A stretch of DNA of 64,000 nucleotides from Xanthobacteraceae bacterium (GTDB lineage: Bacteria > Pseudomonadota > Alphaproteobacteria > Rhizobiales > Xanthobacteraceae): assembly GCA_028290465.1 (NCBI GenBank), contig JAQGJU010000023.1, forward strand, positions 1 to 64,000. The letters are read 5' to 3'. Shown here piece after piece: positions 17,028 to 27,170 of this stretch (its first letter is position 1; every line of letters starts with the position of its first letter). The position numbers and the translations under genes were made by a program. Below the pieces are notes generated by a model. That model did no database searches, had not been told where the DNA came from, and saw only the letters and a list, made by a program, of their open reading frames with translations.

Positions 17028-18455
17028 ATGTGGCGCAAAACTATCTCGATAGCAGCGACAGTTTTTCTGTCCGCGTTCTTGTTCGGCTCAGCATCGGCAC
17101 AAACAGGAACCCATGATGCTTTTCGATCAATGGCGCTGGTGATTGGCGAGGCCGCCTATGTCAACGCCCCGACGTTAGAAAACCCGCGAAACGATGCCAT
17201 TGCCATGGCCAGCACTTTGCGCGATTTGGGATTCGACGTCGTGTCCGTCATCGACGGATCGCGTAACAGCATTGAGAAAGCGGTTGATAATTTCTTGGGC
17301 AAGCTTCAACGAGCGGAGATTGTTTTTATCTATTACGCAGGCCACGGCGTACAAAATCGTGCCGCGAACTACATCGTTCCGGTCGACGCCAAAGTCGACG
17401 CGAATATCGATTTCGACAGCGAATTTGTGTCAGTATCGCGATTGCTAGAGCGGCTGGAAGCAGCGGTGCCGCCGACAGCGGCTAAGATCATCTTGCTCGA
17501 CGCCTGCCGCGACAATCCATGGGCTGCTATTTCCGCAGGGCAGACGGGCGAGAAGAAGCAGGGCTTTGCACCTATCGGCCCAACCAAATTGGCCGAAAGC
17601 GGACAGCAATCGAACCTCGGTGCCGGCTATTTCCGGATCGTCGCTTTTTCCACCGCACCCGGCGAAGTCGCGTCAGACGGCGCCGGCCGACACAGCCCCT
17701 ACACGCAAAGCCTGCTGCGCTTCCTGCCGCAACAGGGCATCGAAGTCGGCGAGATATTTCGCCAGGCGGCAGCGGACGTCCAGCGCGAGACCAAAGGCGT
17801 GCAGAAACCTGAGTACCTCGTACAAACGAGTCGCGCGCTGTTTCTGAGAACACCCTACATCACAGACTGCGACCGGTTGGCGATCGAGGGACAGAATTTT
17901 CTCGGGCTTGCGGGTGTTCCCTTCGACGACGTAGATCCAAAGAAATCGATACCGGCCTGTGAAGACGCGCTTAAGAAGTTTCCAAACAGCGCGCGACTTC
18001 ATAATAACCTCGCTCGCGCATACGAAAAGATGGAACGATTAAGCGAGGCGCTAGTACATTACCAGACTGCCGCCGATATGGGGTACGCGCCTGCGATCAA
18101 TTCTCTCGGAATCGCCCATCTTGCGGGTTGCGGCCTGCCCAGTCCGAAGATTGAAGAAGGCATTAAATTTATCGCACAGGCCCGCGCGCTTGGAAATCTT
18201 TCGGCACGCGCAAGCCTAACCAGCCACGACGTATTGAAATTTGTGGGTGAGCCGGGGGTAGCAAAGCTCCAGTCTGTGCTGGCGCAACGCAAATTTTTCA
18301 CGGGCCGTATCGACGGCAAGGACCTTGTTCGGACATCCATCGCGCTGGCGTCATTCCAGGAGAGCGCAAATCTCGCGAAAAAAGGGTTGACGTTGGAAAC
18401 GATCGACGCCCTGGGACTCTACGAGATCGTGCCAAAGGGCTTCAAGTGCCATTAG
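17028..18455 (+). CDS. Exported caspase-family (C14) protein with TPR/Sel1 and peptidoglycan-binding-like tail
   Basis: A 475-residue protein; AGAGAGGGGG precedes ATG 17028. Residues 1-24 form a signal peptide (ending SASAQ). The caspase p20-like domain (about 33-265) has both catalytic motifs: YYAGHGVQ with His106 and LLDACRDNPW with Cys160. Residues about 310-400 contain TPR/Sel1-like helices (LHNNLARAYEKMERLSEAL, YAPAINSLGIAHLAG). The tail, about 411-462 (LQSVLAQRKFFTGRIDG, then ALASFQ, GLTLETIDAL), closely follows the PG_binding_1 pattern, which I infer anchors it to the cell wall. Catalysis looks intact; the substrate is unknown. Export separates it from cytoplasmic caspase-like defence effectors. 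Confidence 0.88.
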   Translation: MWRKTISIAATVFLSAFLFGSASAQTGTHDAFRSMALVIGEAAYVNAPTLENPRNDAIAMASTLRDLGFDVVSVIDGSRNSIEKAVDNFLGKLQRAEIVFIYYAGHGVQNRAANYIVPVDAKVDANIDFDSEFVSVSRLLERLEAAVPPTAAKIILLDACRDNPWAAISAGQTGEKKQGFAPIGPTKLAESGQQSNLGAGYFRIVAFSTAPGEVASDGAGRHSPYTQSLLRFLPQQGIEVGEIFRQAAADVQRETKGVQKPEYLVQTSRALFLRTPYITDCDRLAIEGQNFLGLAGVPFDDVDPKKSIPACEDALKKFPNSARLHNNLARAYEKMERLSEALVHYQTAADMGYAPAINSLGIAHLAGCGLPSPKIEEGIKFIAQARALGNLSARASLTSHDVLKFVGEPGVAKLQSVLAQRKFFTGRIDGKDLVRTSIALASFQESANLAKKGLTLETIDALGLYEIVPKGFKCH

Positions 18456-18503
18456 AGCAAGGGCCGGAATAGTCGTCTCGCTATCGTCTCGCGTACGGCC
18501 ACA

Positions 18504-19691
18504 CTACGGCCTGCGGATTGTAGCGAAGCAGCCGAGCGCGACCAGCGCGAACGCGGCCGCGCACAGCAGCGCGACCCTGTCGGCGGCGCGCTCGACCACG
18601 AACGCGATCACCAGCGGCGCGACCGACTGCATCACCAGATACGGCGCCGCGATGCGGCCGACCAGCCGGCCGTAGCCGGCGGCGCCGAACAATGCCAGCG
18701 GCACCGTGCCCCGCGCGATGGTCAGAAGTCCGTTGGCGGCTCCGAACATGATGGCGAAGGCGGCGGCCGTCACCACGGTGACGCCGGCCAACACGATCAG
18801 GGCGAACGCCAGCACCAGCAAAATCAAAGCAGCCCGCGCCACCCATAGCGGATGCAGGCCGCGTCCGAAGGCGAATTCGCAGACCCGCGCTGCGACCTGG
18901 GCCGGCCCAAATAATGCACCGATGGCGACCACGGTCGCCGGATCAATGCCGGCGCGGCCGAATATCGCCAGCAGATGCGCCGACAGGCCTGAGGGCACGA
19001 AGGCGTAGGCCGCGAACGCCGCCGCGACCAGCAGGAACGCCACCCCGGACGACGGCAGCACCGCGGGCGGCGTCGACGCCGACCCCGACAGACGGACATT
19101 CGGATCGGCGATCGTCCGGGGCAGCGCGAAGGCGTGCAGCGGCGCCGCGACCAGCGCCAGCACGGCCGCATAGACCAGATAGGTGCCGCGCCAGCCGAGC
19201 GCCTCGATCAGCACATGGGTCAGCGGCCAGCTCACGGTCGACGCAAAGCCACCGGCCAGCGTCAGCGCGGTGATCGGCGCCCGCGCGCCGGCTCCGAACA
19301 GCCGGCCAAGCGTCGCAAAGGCCGGATCGTACAGCGAGGCCGCCATCGCGACGCCCAGCACCATCCAGACGCCGAGATACGCCACCCAATGTTCGGCATG
19401 CACCAGCGCGACAAGACCCAGCGCGCCGAGCAGCGAACCGACCGGCATCACCACATGGCCGCCGAAGCGATCGACATACACGCCGACATGCCGCGCGACC
19501 GCGCCGCCGAACAGCAGCCCGAGCGAGAACCCGCCCATCGCAAACGACATCGACCAGCCGCGGTCGGCCGCGATCAGCGGCAATGTCAGCACCGGCGGAT
19601 AGAACAGCGCGCCCCAGGCCAGAATCTCGGTGACGCCAAGCACGAGCACCGCGCGCCAGGGACCGAGGAGGACGTCGCGCAATGCGGGCAT
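18504..19691 (-). CDS. MFS transporter
   Basis: A 395-residue protein with about twelve hydrophobic helices in two halves. An MFS-type loop region GGHVVMPVGS follows helix 2. Substrate unknown. It lies 36 bp downstream of an ArsN2-like acetyltransferase on the same strand and is probably co-transcribed with it. Some arsenic operons include an MFS exporter, but nothing in the sequence itself fixes arsenic as substrate. Confidence 0.85.
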   Translation of the reverse strand: MPALRDVLLGPWRAVLVLGVTEILAWGALFYPPVLTLPLIAADRGWSMSFAMGGFSLGLLFGGAVARHVGVYVDRFGGHVVMPVGSLLGALGLVALVHAEHWVAYLGVWMVLGVAMAASLYDPAFATLGRLFGAGARAPITALTLAGGFASTVSWPLTHVLIEALGWRGTYLVYAAVLALVAAPLHAFALPRTIADPNVRLSGSASTPPAVLPSSGVAFLLVAAAFAAYAFVPSGLSAHLLAIFGRAGIDPATVVAIGALFGPAQVAARVCEFAFGRGLHPLWVARAALILLVLAFALIVLAGVTVVTAAAFAIMFGAANGLLTIARGTVPLALFGAAGYGRLVGRIAAPYLVMQSVAPLVIAFVVERAADRVALLCAAAFALVALGCFATIRRP

Positions 19692-19727
19692 TAGGATATC
19701 GGGCTGGCGGGGAAGCGGACGCGAAAA

Positions 19728-20195
19728 CTACCCGATCCGTTTGGTCATGGCGATGGCGCTCGCGGGCGTGAGCGAGAACTGCAAGGTGTCGCGGATCGAT
19801 TCCGGCATGTCTTCACGCGGACAGGCTTTATAACCAAGCTTGGCGAAAAACCCGCTCGCGTTCTCGGTCAGCAGCCAGATGGTGTCGCACTTGAACAGGC
19901 CGGCCTCGGACTCCAGTGCGGCTACGATGGCGCGCGCATAGCCGCGACCGCGCACTGGCGGCAGCGTCACCACCGAGCGCATCAGCGCGTCGCCGCCATG
20001 ATTTTCAAGACCGCCGAAGCCGACCGGCATGTCATCCTGAAGGATGAAGCGCCAGTAATGTGCATGTACGGCCCCGATGTCCTTGGTCGACAATCCGGCC
20101 CGGTGAAGCGTGGCCACAAGGCCGCCGCGCTCCCATTCGGCGAGCGGAAAGGCGACCAGTTGGGTGGCGGGGTCTTGCAAGCCAGCGTCCTTCAT
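19728..20195 (-). CDS. GNAT N-acetyltransferase, ArsN2-like
   Basis: A 155-residue GNAT protein. The acetyl-CoA loop is PPVRGRGYARAIV (about 89-101). GLENHGGDALMRSVVTLP just before it and WLLTENASGFFAKLGYKACP after it match the pattern of ArsN2-type proteins found in arsenic-resistance operons. The C-terminal FSLTPASAIAMTKRI also fits, although it lacks the usual Cys. ArsN2 proteins are associated with arsenic resistance; the relative ArsN1 acetylates phosphinothricin-type compounds. The substrate here is unproved and no arsR or arsC lies in the window. Confidence 0.75.
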   Translation of the reverse strand: MKDAGLQDPATQLVAFPLAEWERGGLVATLHRAGLSTKDIGAVHAHYWRFILQDDMPVGFGGLENHGGDALMRSVVTLPPVRGRGYARAIVAALESEAGLFKCDTIWLLTENASGFFAKLGYKACPREDMPESIRDTLQFSLTPASAIAMTKRIG

Positions 20196-20206
20196 AGATT
20201 TCGTTG

Positions 20207-20256
20207 GGGCATGATCTTTTCCGAAAACCGGCCACCGCTTTTCGGCACCATGCTCT
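20207..20256. repeat. Dispersed palindromic repeat (family A, short)
   Basis: It runs GGGCATGATCTTTTCCGAAA, then ACCGGCCACCG, then CTTTTCGGCACCATGCTC, giving a single hairpin without the central palindrome of the 12-kb copies. Its right end overlaps the TAG stop of the lipoprotein gene (20255-20257). Confidence 0.82.
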
Positions 20257-20770
20257 AGGCGCGCGGACCGCAGCGCACGAACACCGCGGTGCCATAGCGA
20301 CCCAATACTTCGGGATCGATCCAGCGCAATTGCAGCACGCGGCCGTCGAACGACACGACCTCACGGTCATTGGGCTGACCGGCCTCGCCGGGCGGGCCGA
20401 TATAATTCTTGCCGCCGGGCCCCCCCTTGAGGGTCAGTTCCTGCGGCTTCGGACTGTCATGCATCAGCATCATCACGCCGCCGCTCGGCCCCTTGCCGAT
20501 CACAAAGGGATGGCCGCACTGGCCGCGCGCGGCCGTCTCGGTCCGGACCCGGTCGGCGTCCTTATGATATGACGCATAGCCCCAGCGCCCGACGATCTCA
20601 TCGGCCCGGATGCTGGCCGGCATCGCCTGGATGACCGGCGGCGCGGCCGGGGTATCGACCATGCCGGGGGTCCCGGTGCCGGCGCAGCCGCCGAGCGCCA
20701 ACCCAGTCAGCACCAAGCCAGACAGCACCACCATCGCCTTTGGCGACAGACGCAGGCGAATACATGTCAT
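20255..20770 (-). CDS. Hypothetical lipoprotein
   Basis: A 171-residue protein from ATG 20770, set by GAGGAG seven bases upstream. A lipoprotein signal peptide ends in LALGGC, so Cys28 would be lipidated. The mature part has VGRWGYASYHKDADRVRTET, a paired CGHPF and RCGP cysteine at each end, and a Gly-rich middle. No enzyme motif. I know of similar lipoproteins of unknown role in Bradyrhizobium-like species. It is transcribed away from groES and terminates in a family A repeat. Confidence 0.75.
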   Translation of the reverse strand: MTCIRLRLSPKAMVVLSGLVLTGLALGGCAGTGTPGMVDTPAAPPVIQAMPASIRADEIVGRWGYASYHKDADRVRTETAARGQCGHPFVIGKGPSGGVMMLMHDSPKPQELTLKGGPGGKNYIGPPGEAGQPNDREVVSFDGRVLQLRWIDPEVLGRYGTAVFVRCGPRA

Positions 20771-20965
20771 GAAAAATCTCCTCGGCGTTTGGCGCGACTC
20801 TGCGGGTGTGTAGCGCAACGCGCAAGCCACATATCGGGTCCGCCCGGCAATCGCGACCGCCAACCCGCCCCCGGGGGCTTCACTTCGGGGTCAACGCCCT
20901 AGCCGGCGGCAGCTTATTACCGCTTGTGGCCTTCCGGACGGTTAACCGAGACCGGCCGGTCCGGC

Positions 20966-20994
20966 TTGACAGGCCTACCGTCAAGCCATATTTC
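20966..20994 (+). promoter_or_regulatory. Probable sigma-70-type promoter of groESL
   Basis: TTGACA (20966-20971), 17 bp, then TATTTC (20989-20994). The spacing is ideal and the -35 is perfect; the -10 is weaker. The start point would fall at or near the CIRCE element, which fits HrcA repression. Confidence 0.65.
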
Positions 20995-21005
20995 CGCGCA
21001 GCCGC

Positions 21006-21032
21006 TTGGCACTCGTTTCCTAAGAGTGCTAA
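21006..21032. promoter_or_regulatory. CIRCE operator (HrcA site)
   Basis: TTGGCACTC-N9-GAGTGCTAA, one base off the consensus TTAGCACTC-N9-GAGTGCTAA. It lies 88 bp before groES and just after the promoter. HrcA bound here represses the operon at normal temperature; hrcA itself is not in the window. Confidence 0.93.
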
Positions 21033-21119
21033 TTGAGCCGCTATCACGAGGGCTTCCAAGCCGCTCAGATCGACGTTTTTCGGTCACAGACCGCGCGTTT
21101 TGCGCCGACGAGGAAACAC

Positions 21120-21416
21120 ATGGCCAAGATCAAGTTCCGCCCCCTGCACGACCGCGTGGTCGTCCGCCGCATCGAAGCCGACGAGAAGACCAAGGGCGGC
21201 ATCATCATTCCGGATTCTGTGAAGGAAAAGCCGCAGGAAGGCGAAATCCTCGCCGTCGGCCCGGGCGCCCGCGACGAAGCCGGCAAGCTGACCCCGCTCG
21301 ACGTCAAGGCCGGCGACCGCATCCTGTTCGGCAAGTGGTCCGGCACCGAGGTCAAGCTCGACGGCCAGGATCTGCTGATCATGAAGGAAAGCGACATCAT
21401 GGGCGTGATCGCCTGA
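21120..21416 (+). CDS. groES: Co-chaperonin GroES
   Basis: A 98-residue protein with the family pattern: [15 protein letters not shown] at the start, the mobile loop [20 protein letters not shown] and [18 protein letters not shown] near the end. It forms the heptameric lid of GroEL. ATG 21120 (MAKIKFRP) is the standard start; the frame extends further upstream only by chance. First gene of the CIRCE-controlled operon, 116 bp before groEL. Confidence 0.98.
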   Translation: MAKIKFRPLHDRVVVRRIEADEKTKGGIIIPDSVKEKPQEGEILAVGPGARDEAGKLTPLDVKAGDRILFGKWSGTEVKLDGQDLLIMKESDIMGVIA

Positions 21417-21433
21417 TGATGCCCTCGTCCTGA

Positions 21434-23188
<1,755 letters not shown>

Positions 23189-23221
23189 GTCCGACCCATT
23201 CGACCAGCCTGGAAATGCAAA

Positions 23222-23247
23222 GGGGCCGCGCAAGCGGCCCCTTTTTT
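23222..23247 (+). terminator. Rho-independent terminator of groESL
   Basis: The perfect 8-bp stem GGGGCCGC/GCGGCCCC with a GCAA loop is followed by TTTTTT. Confidence 0.93.
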
Positions 23248-23280
23248 ATGGTGATCCTTGTCGGCTCTAAGAGCTGCGCG

Positions 23281-24120
23281 TCACGGACCCGCGAAGCGAT
23301 AATTCAGTCCGACGCGTGCGACGTGCATCGACAGCGAGCGGTCGGTGGTGGCCGCGCCTGGAATAGTCAGCTGATTTCCGGCCTCGCCGAAGCCCAGGAA
23401 CATATACTCGCCGCGCAGCCAGAGATTGGACGTCAACGCCCAGTCGAGGCCGCCGCCGATCGCGTAGCCGATCTCGGTGCTGCTTTCGGACGCGCTATGG
23501 GTGAATTGCCCGGGCGTGAAGTTGATGGCGCCGCCGCCGCTCAGCGCGATATTGCCGATCGCTAGCGAGCTTTTGACGTTGGCCCAGGCCAGACCGCCGG
23601 TGCCGTACAACAGCATCGAATCCGTCATCGCGAAACCGATGCGGCCGCGCACCGTGCCGAACGCTTCGATCTTGCGCTCCAGGGTGGCGGTGCCGTCGAT
23701 GCGCACCGCATCGCCGCCAGCGCCAATCACATCGTCGGTCAGTTGGAAAAAGCTGCCGCTGGCGCTGTCCTTGATGCTGCCGAACGAAGCGTCGGCTTCA
23801 AGGCCCAGCACCCAACGGCCGAACTGCCAGTTGTAGCCGATCTGGAAACCGCCGAAGCCGCCATCGGGCTCCGCCGTCAGCCCGAACGGTCCGGAGCCAC
23901 CATTATTGTCCAGCCCGAGCGGGGTGAGCAGCCCGGAGGGCGTGACGTTGGCGCTGATCGGATCGCGGCCATAGCCACCGTGAACGCCGATGTAGAATCC
24001 GGCCCAACTCGGCAATGCGGCGACGGGTGCCGCCTTGACCGGATAAGCGCGCGGCAGATCGGCCGCCAAGGCCGGCCCCGCCATGCAAACTGCCATCGCG
24101 CCGAGAATAATTTTCTTCAT
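23281..24120 (-). CDS. Outer-membrane beta-barrel protein, Omp25/RopB-like
   Basis: A 279-residue protein with a signal peptide (MKKIILGAMA to PALAAD). It is followed by the usual Hyphomicrobiales opening WAGFYIGVHGGYG, which resembles the first strand of an eight-stranded barrel. Repeating Gly/aromatic strands (GGFQIGYNWQFGRWVLGLEA, GRIGFAMTDSMLLYGTGGLA, LRGEYMFLGFG) alternate with loops, and the end VGLNYRF fits an outer-membrane sorting signal. Function is structural or surface-related and not further resolved. It converges on groEL across a terminator. Confidence 0.9.
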   Translation of the reverse strand: MKKIILGAMAVCMAGPALAADLPRAYPVKAAPVAALPSWAGFYIGVHGGYGRDPISANVTPSGLLTPLGLDNNGGSGPFGLTAEPDGGFGGFQIGYNWQFGRWVLGLEADASFGSIKDSASGSFFQLTDDVIGAGGDAVRIDGTATLERKIEAFGTVRGRIGFAMTDSMLLYGTGGLAWANVKSSLAIGNIALSGGGAINFTPGQFTHSASESSTEIGYAIGGGLDWALTSNLWLRGEYMFLGFGEAGNQLTIPGAATTDRSLSMHVARVGLNYRFAGP

Positions 24121-24255
24121 TGTGCCGTCGCCTCCGTACCTCGTGTGGGTAGACTAGGAGGGGTGCGGAATAGTGTCTTGTCTCCACGCGCACGCGGCTA
24201 GGACCAGAGCGCACTCCGGCGGTTTTTCCCCGCCTGATGCCAATCGGCCACGGTT

Positions 24256-24289
24256 ACCTGTGAACCACAGGTCGCCTGCGAGGCGCAGG
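24256..24289. other. Tandem pair of short hairpins
   Basis: ACCTGTG-AAC-CACAGGT is followed at once by CCTGCG-AGG-CGCAGG. The pair lies just downstream of the leftward META-like gene. No T-tract follows on either side, so a transcript-stabilising or weak termination role is only a guess. Confidence 0.4.
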
Positions 24290-24299
24290 TGGAGCAAGA

Positions 24300-24719
24300 T
24301 TAGTTGGTGCTGGACCGAAACCGCAGCGGCTTGCCGCCGCCTTCGAGCACCAGCAGATCGCCGGCCCGATGCCAGGCCGTGACATTCGTCAGGATCGCCA
24401 GCATCTCATCGTCGGCGCCGACGCGGTCCGGCGTACATTGCCGGTCGGTCTTGTCGCCGAGCACAAAACTGACGGTGCCGTTGGCAACCGTGACCTGCGC
24501 TTTCAGGCTGTTGCACCACAGGTCGAGCGTCGCCGCCCCGCCCTGCTCGACCTCCAGCGACGGCACCCGCTTCGAGCCCGGCATCGCGCGAACATCGAGC
24601 AGCAGTTCCTTGTCGAACGGGAATTCGGCGGCAACCGCCGGTCCGGCGGCGCCAACCAGAAGGCCGATCACCAGGATCAGCGCCAAACGAAGACCTGTCA
24701 TTGCTAGAGGCAGTTGCAT
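24300..24719 (-). CDS. Exported META-like domain protein (hypothetical)
   Basis: A 139-residue protein from ATG 24719, with TTGGAG six bases upstream. The signal peptide (LRLALILVIGLLVGAAGPAVAA) predicts a periplasmic protein. The mature part is beta-rich and includes CNSLKAQVTVANGTVSFVLG, RQCTPDRVGADDEMLAIL and LVLEGGGKPLRF. The Cys-Thr-x-Asp segment and pattern resemble the small META/HslJ fold. Function unknown. It diverges from the dienelactone hydrolase gene 164 bp away. Confidence 0.65.
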   Translation of the reverse strand: MQLPLAMTGLRLALILVIGLLVGAAGPAVAAEFPFDKELLLDVRAMPGSKRVPSLEVEQGGAATLDLWCNSLKAQVTVANGTVSFVLGDKTDRQCTPDRVGADDEMLAILTNVTAWHRAGDLLVLEGGGKPLRFRSSTN

Positions 24720-24883
24720 GCAATTCTCCAAGCCACGAACGAGGGCCTTCGGTATCGCCGTCGCCGCCCGCCTGCAAGCACCCATGGGGAGCAACCGGCG
24801 AAGCCGCACACCCCTCTCGGCAAATTTATCGGCGGAACTCCGCCGCTCCTGCTATTTTGCGCCTCCCGGAACAGGAGCCTCCC

Positions 24884-25750
24884 ATGCGCCAACACGTCGA
24901 TCAGGCCATCATCGATCTGTACGACCGTTTCACCCATGGCGGCATGAGCCGCCGGGCCTTCCTGGACCGCCTGACCGAGACCGCGGGCTCCAGCGCCGCC
25001 GCGATGGCACTGCTGCCGCTGCTGCAGAACGACTATGCGCAGGCCGCCGTGGTGGAGCCGAACGATCCGCGCCTTGCTGCCGACACCGTATCGTATGACG
25101 CCGCCGGCACGAAAATCTCCGGCTATCTCGTGCGCCTGAAAGACAAAACGAAGCGCCAGGCGGTGATCGTCATCCATGAAAATCGTGGCCTCAATCCGCA
25201 TATCCAGGACGTCGCCCGGCGCCTCACGCTGGAAGGTTTCCTGGCGCTTTCCGTCGACATGCTGTCGGCGCAGGGCGGCACCCCGGCCGACGAGGACAAG
25301 GCGCGCGATATGTTCGGCACGCTCAAGCTCGACGACACCACCAAGCAGTTGGTCGGCGCGGTGCCGTTCCTGGCCGCGCATGCAGAGTCCAACGGCAAGG
25401 TCGGCGCGATCGGCTTCTGCTGGGGCGGCGGCATGGTCAACCGGCTCGCGGCCGCCAACCCGGACCTGAAAGCCGGCGTCGCCTATTACGGCGTGCAGAT
25501 TCCGGCCGCCCAGGTGCCGGCGATCCGCGCGCCGCTGCTGCTGCATTATGCCCAGCATGACGAACGGGTGAATGCCGGCATCGCCGATTACGAGGCGGCC
25601 CTCAAGGCCAATGGCAAACGTTACACGATGCAGATGTACGAAGGCGCCAATCACGCCTTCAACAACGAGACCGGCAATCGCTACGACAAGCCCGCGGCCG
25701 ATCTGGCCTGGAGCCGCACGGTGTCATTCTTCAAGCAGGAATTGACCTGA
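24884..25750 (+). CDS. Dienelactone hydrolase-family protein
   Basis: A 288-residue alpha/beta hydrolase from ATG 24884, set by AGGAG seven bases upstream. Residues 1-62 hold an extra helical segment with MSRRAFLDRL and a hydrophobic stretch, possibly a Tat-type export signal, though it starts 21 residues in. The catalytic domain has the nucleophile elbow IGFCWGGG with Cys about residue 175 and the late GANHAFNN His. VIVIHENRGLNPHI is the family's strand 3 motif. Family members hydrolyse dienelactones or other esters; the substrate here is unknown. Followed by a terminator. Confidence 0.9.
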   Translation: MRQHVDQAIIDLYDRFTHGGMSRRAFLDRLTETAGSSAAAMALLPLLQNDYAQAAVVEPNDPRLAADTVSYDAAGTKISGYLVRLKDKTKRQAVIVIHENRGLNPHIQDVARRLTLEGFLALSVDMLSAQGGTPADEDKARDMFGTLKLDDTTKQLVGAVPFLAAHAESNGKVGAIGFCWGGGMVNRLAAANPDLKAGVAYYGVQIPAAQVPAIRAPLLLHYAQHDERVNAGIADYEAALKANGKRYTMQMYEGANHAFNNETGNRYDKPAADLAWSRTVSFFKQELT

Positions 25751-25772
25751 TCACAACTCTCGTCAGCGAAAA

Positions 25773-25797
25773 GGGGCCGCACAGACGGCCCCTTTTT
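25773..25797 (+). terminator. Rho-independent terminator
   Basis: The 7-bp stem GGGGCCG/CGGCCCC with a CACAGA loop is followed by TTTTT, just downstream of the dienelactone hydrolase gene. Confidence 0.9.
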
Positions 25798-25826
25798 CAA
25801 TCGTACCGCTCACTTGATCGCCGCGC

Positions 25827-27170
25827 TTAAAACCGCCCGAAGATCTGCACGCTGAGCGACACCATGCCCGGAAAGGCGATCACCAGGATCACCATCAGCA
25901 GCATGATGACGACCCACGGGATCGATCCCAGCAGAATGTCCGAACTCTTGATCGATGGCGGCGCGACGGAGCGAAGATAGAACAGCGCGAAGCCGAACGG
26001 CGGATGCATGAACGAGGTCTGCATGTTCACGCCGATCAGCACGCCGAACCAGATCAGGTCGATGCCCATCTTCTCGGCGACCGGCGCCAGCAGCGGAATG
26101 ATGATGAAGGCGATCTCGAAATAGTCGAGGAAGAACGCCAGGAAGAACACGAAGACGTTAACGAAGATCAAAAAGCCGGTGACGCCGCCCGGCATATTGC
26201 TCAGCATGCCTTCGACCCAGAGATCGCCGTCGACGCCGCGAAACACTAGGCTGAACACCGTCGATCCGACCAGGATAAACATCACCATCGTGGTCAGCTT
26301 CAGCGTGATGTCCATCGCCTCCTTGAGCAGCGGCCAAGTCAGACGGCGGTTCATCAGCGCCAGCGCCAGCGCGCCGACCGCTCCCATCGCGCCGCCTTCG
26401 GTCGGTGTCGCGAGGCCGACCAGGATGGTGCCGAGCACCATGAAGATCAGCACCAGCGACGGCACCATCGACACCATGCAGCGCACGAACAGCACGCTGA
26501 GGCTGGCGGAGCGCACCGACTTGGGCAGCGCCGGGACTTTCTCCGGCCAGACGATGCTGACAATGAAGATCCAGGCGCAGAACAGACCGACCAGGATGAA
26601 GCTCGGAATGAAGGCGCCGGCATACATATCGCCGACCGACTTGCCCATCGCGTCGGCCAGCACCACCAGAACCAATGAGGGCGGAATGATCTGCGTGATG
26701 GTGCCGGACGCCGCGATCACGCCGGTCGCGACCTTCGGATCGTAGCCGTAGCGCGCCATCACGGGCAGCGAGATCAAGCCCATCGCGATGACCGAGGCCG
26801 CGACCGTGCCGGTGATCGCGCCGAGCAGCGCGCCGACCAGGATGACCGCATAGGCCAGCCCGCCGCGGATCGGCCCGAACAATTGCCCCATGGTATCGAG
26901 CAGGTCTTCGGCGAGCCGGCAGCGCTCAAGCACCGCGCCCATGAAGGTGAAGAACGGAATCGACAGCAGAAGCTGGTTGGACGCGATGCCGAAGATGCGG
27001 TCCGGCAGCGCCTGCAGCAGCACGAAATCGAAATGCCCGAGCTGGATGGCGAAGAACCCGAAGGCGAGCCCCACCGCCGACAGTGAGAACGCGACCGGAT
27101 AGCCGATCAGCAGGAAGACGATGAGGCCGCCGAACATCATCGGCGCCATGACATGGAAGGGAATCGTCAT
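25827..27170 (-). CDS. TRAP transporter large permease (DctM family), system 1
   Basis: A 447-residue integral membrane protein of normal family length, with many hydrophobic helices. It shows GVIAASGTITQIIPPSLVLV, the pattern of DctM helical hairpins, and TEGGAMGAVGALALA. It drives uptake of an organic acid using a sodium or proton gradient. Its start overlaps the small permease stop by four bases (ATGA). With 27167-27706 and 27732-28814 it makes a complete TRAP system, transcribed dctP-dctQ-dctM. Confidence 0.95.
   Translation of the reverse strand: MTIPFHVMAPMMFGGLIVFLLIGYPVAFSLSAVGLAFGFFAIQLGHFDFVLLQALPDRIFGIASNQLLLSIPFFTFMGAVLERCRLAEDLLDTMGQLFGPIRGGLAYAVILVGALLGAITGTVAASVIAMGLISLPVMARYGYDPKVATGVIAASGTITQIIPPSLVLVVLADAMGKSVGDMYAGAFIPSFILVGLFCAWIFIVSIVWPEKVPALPKSVRSASLSVLFVRCMVSMVPSLVLIFMVLGTILVGLATPTEGGAMGAVGALALALMNRRLTWPLLKEAMDITLKLTTMVMFILVGSTVFSLVFRGVDGDLWVEGMLSNMPGGVTGFLIFVNVFVFFLAFFLDYFEIAFIIIPLLAPVAEKMGIDLIWFGVLIGVNMQTSFMHPPFGFALFYLRSVAPPSIKSSDILLGSIPWVVIMLLMVILVIAFPGMVSLSVQIFGRF

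Noticed and set aside
17028-18455. Cytoplasmic caspase-type phage defence effector
   Set aside because: A clear signal peptide and a peptidoglycan-binding-like tail place it outside the cytoplasm, and no defence partner gene is adjacent.
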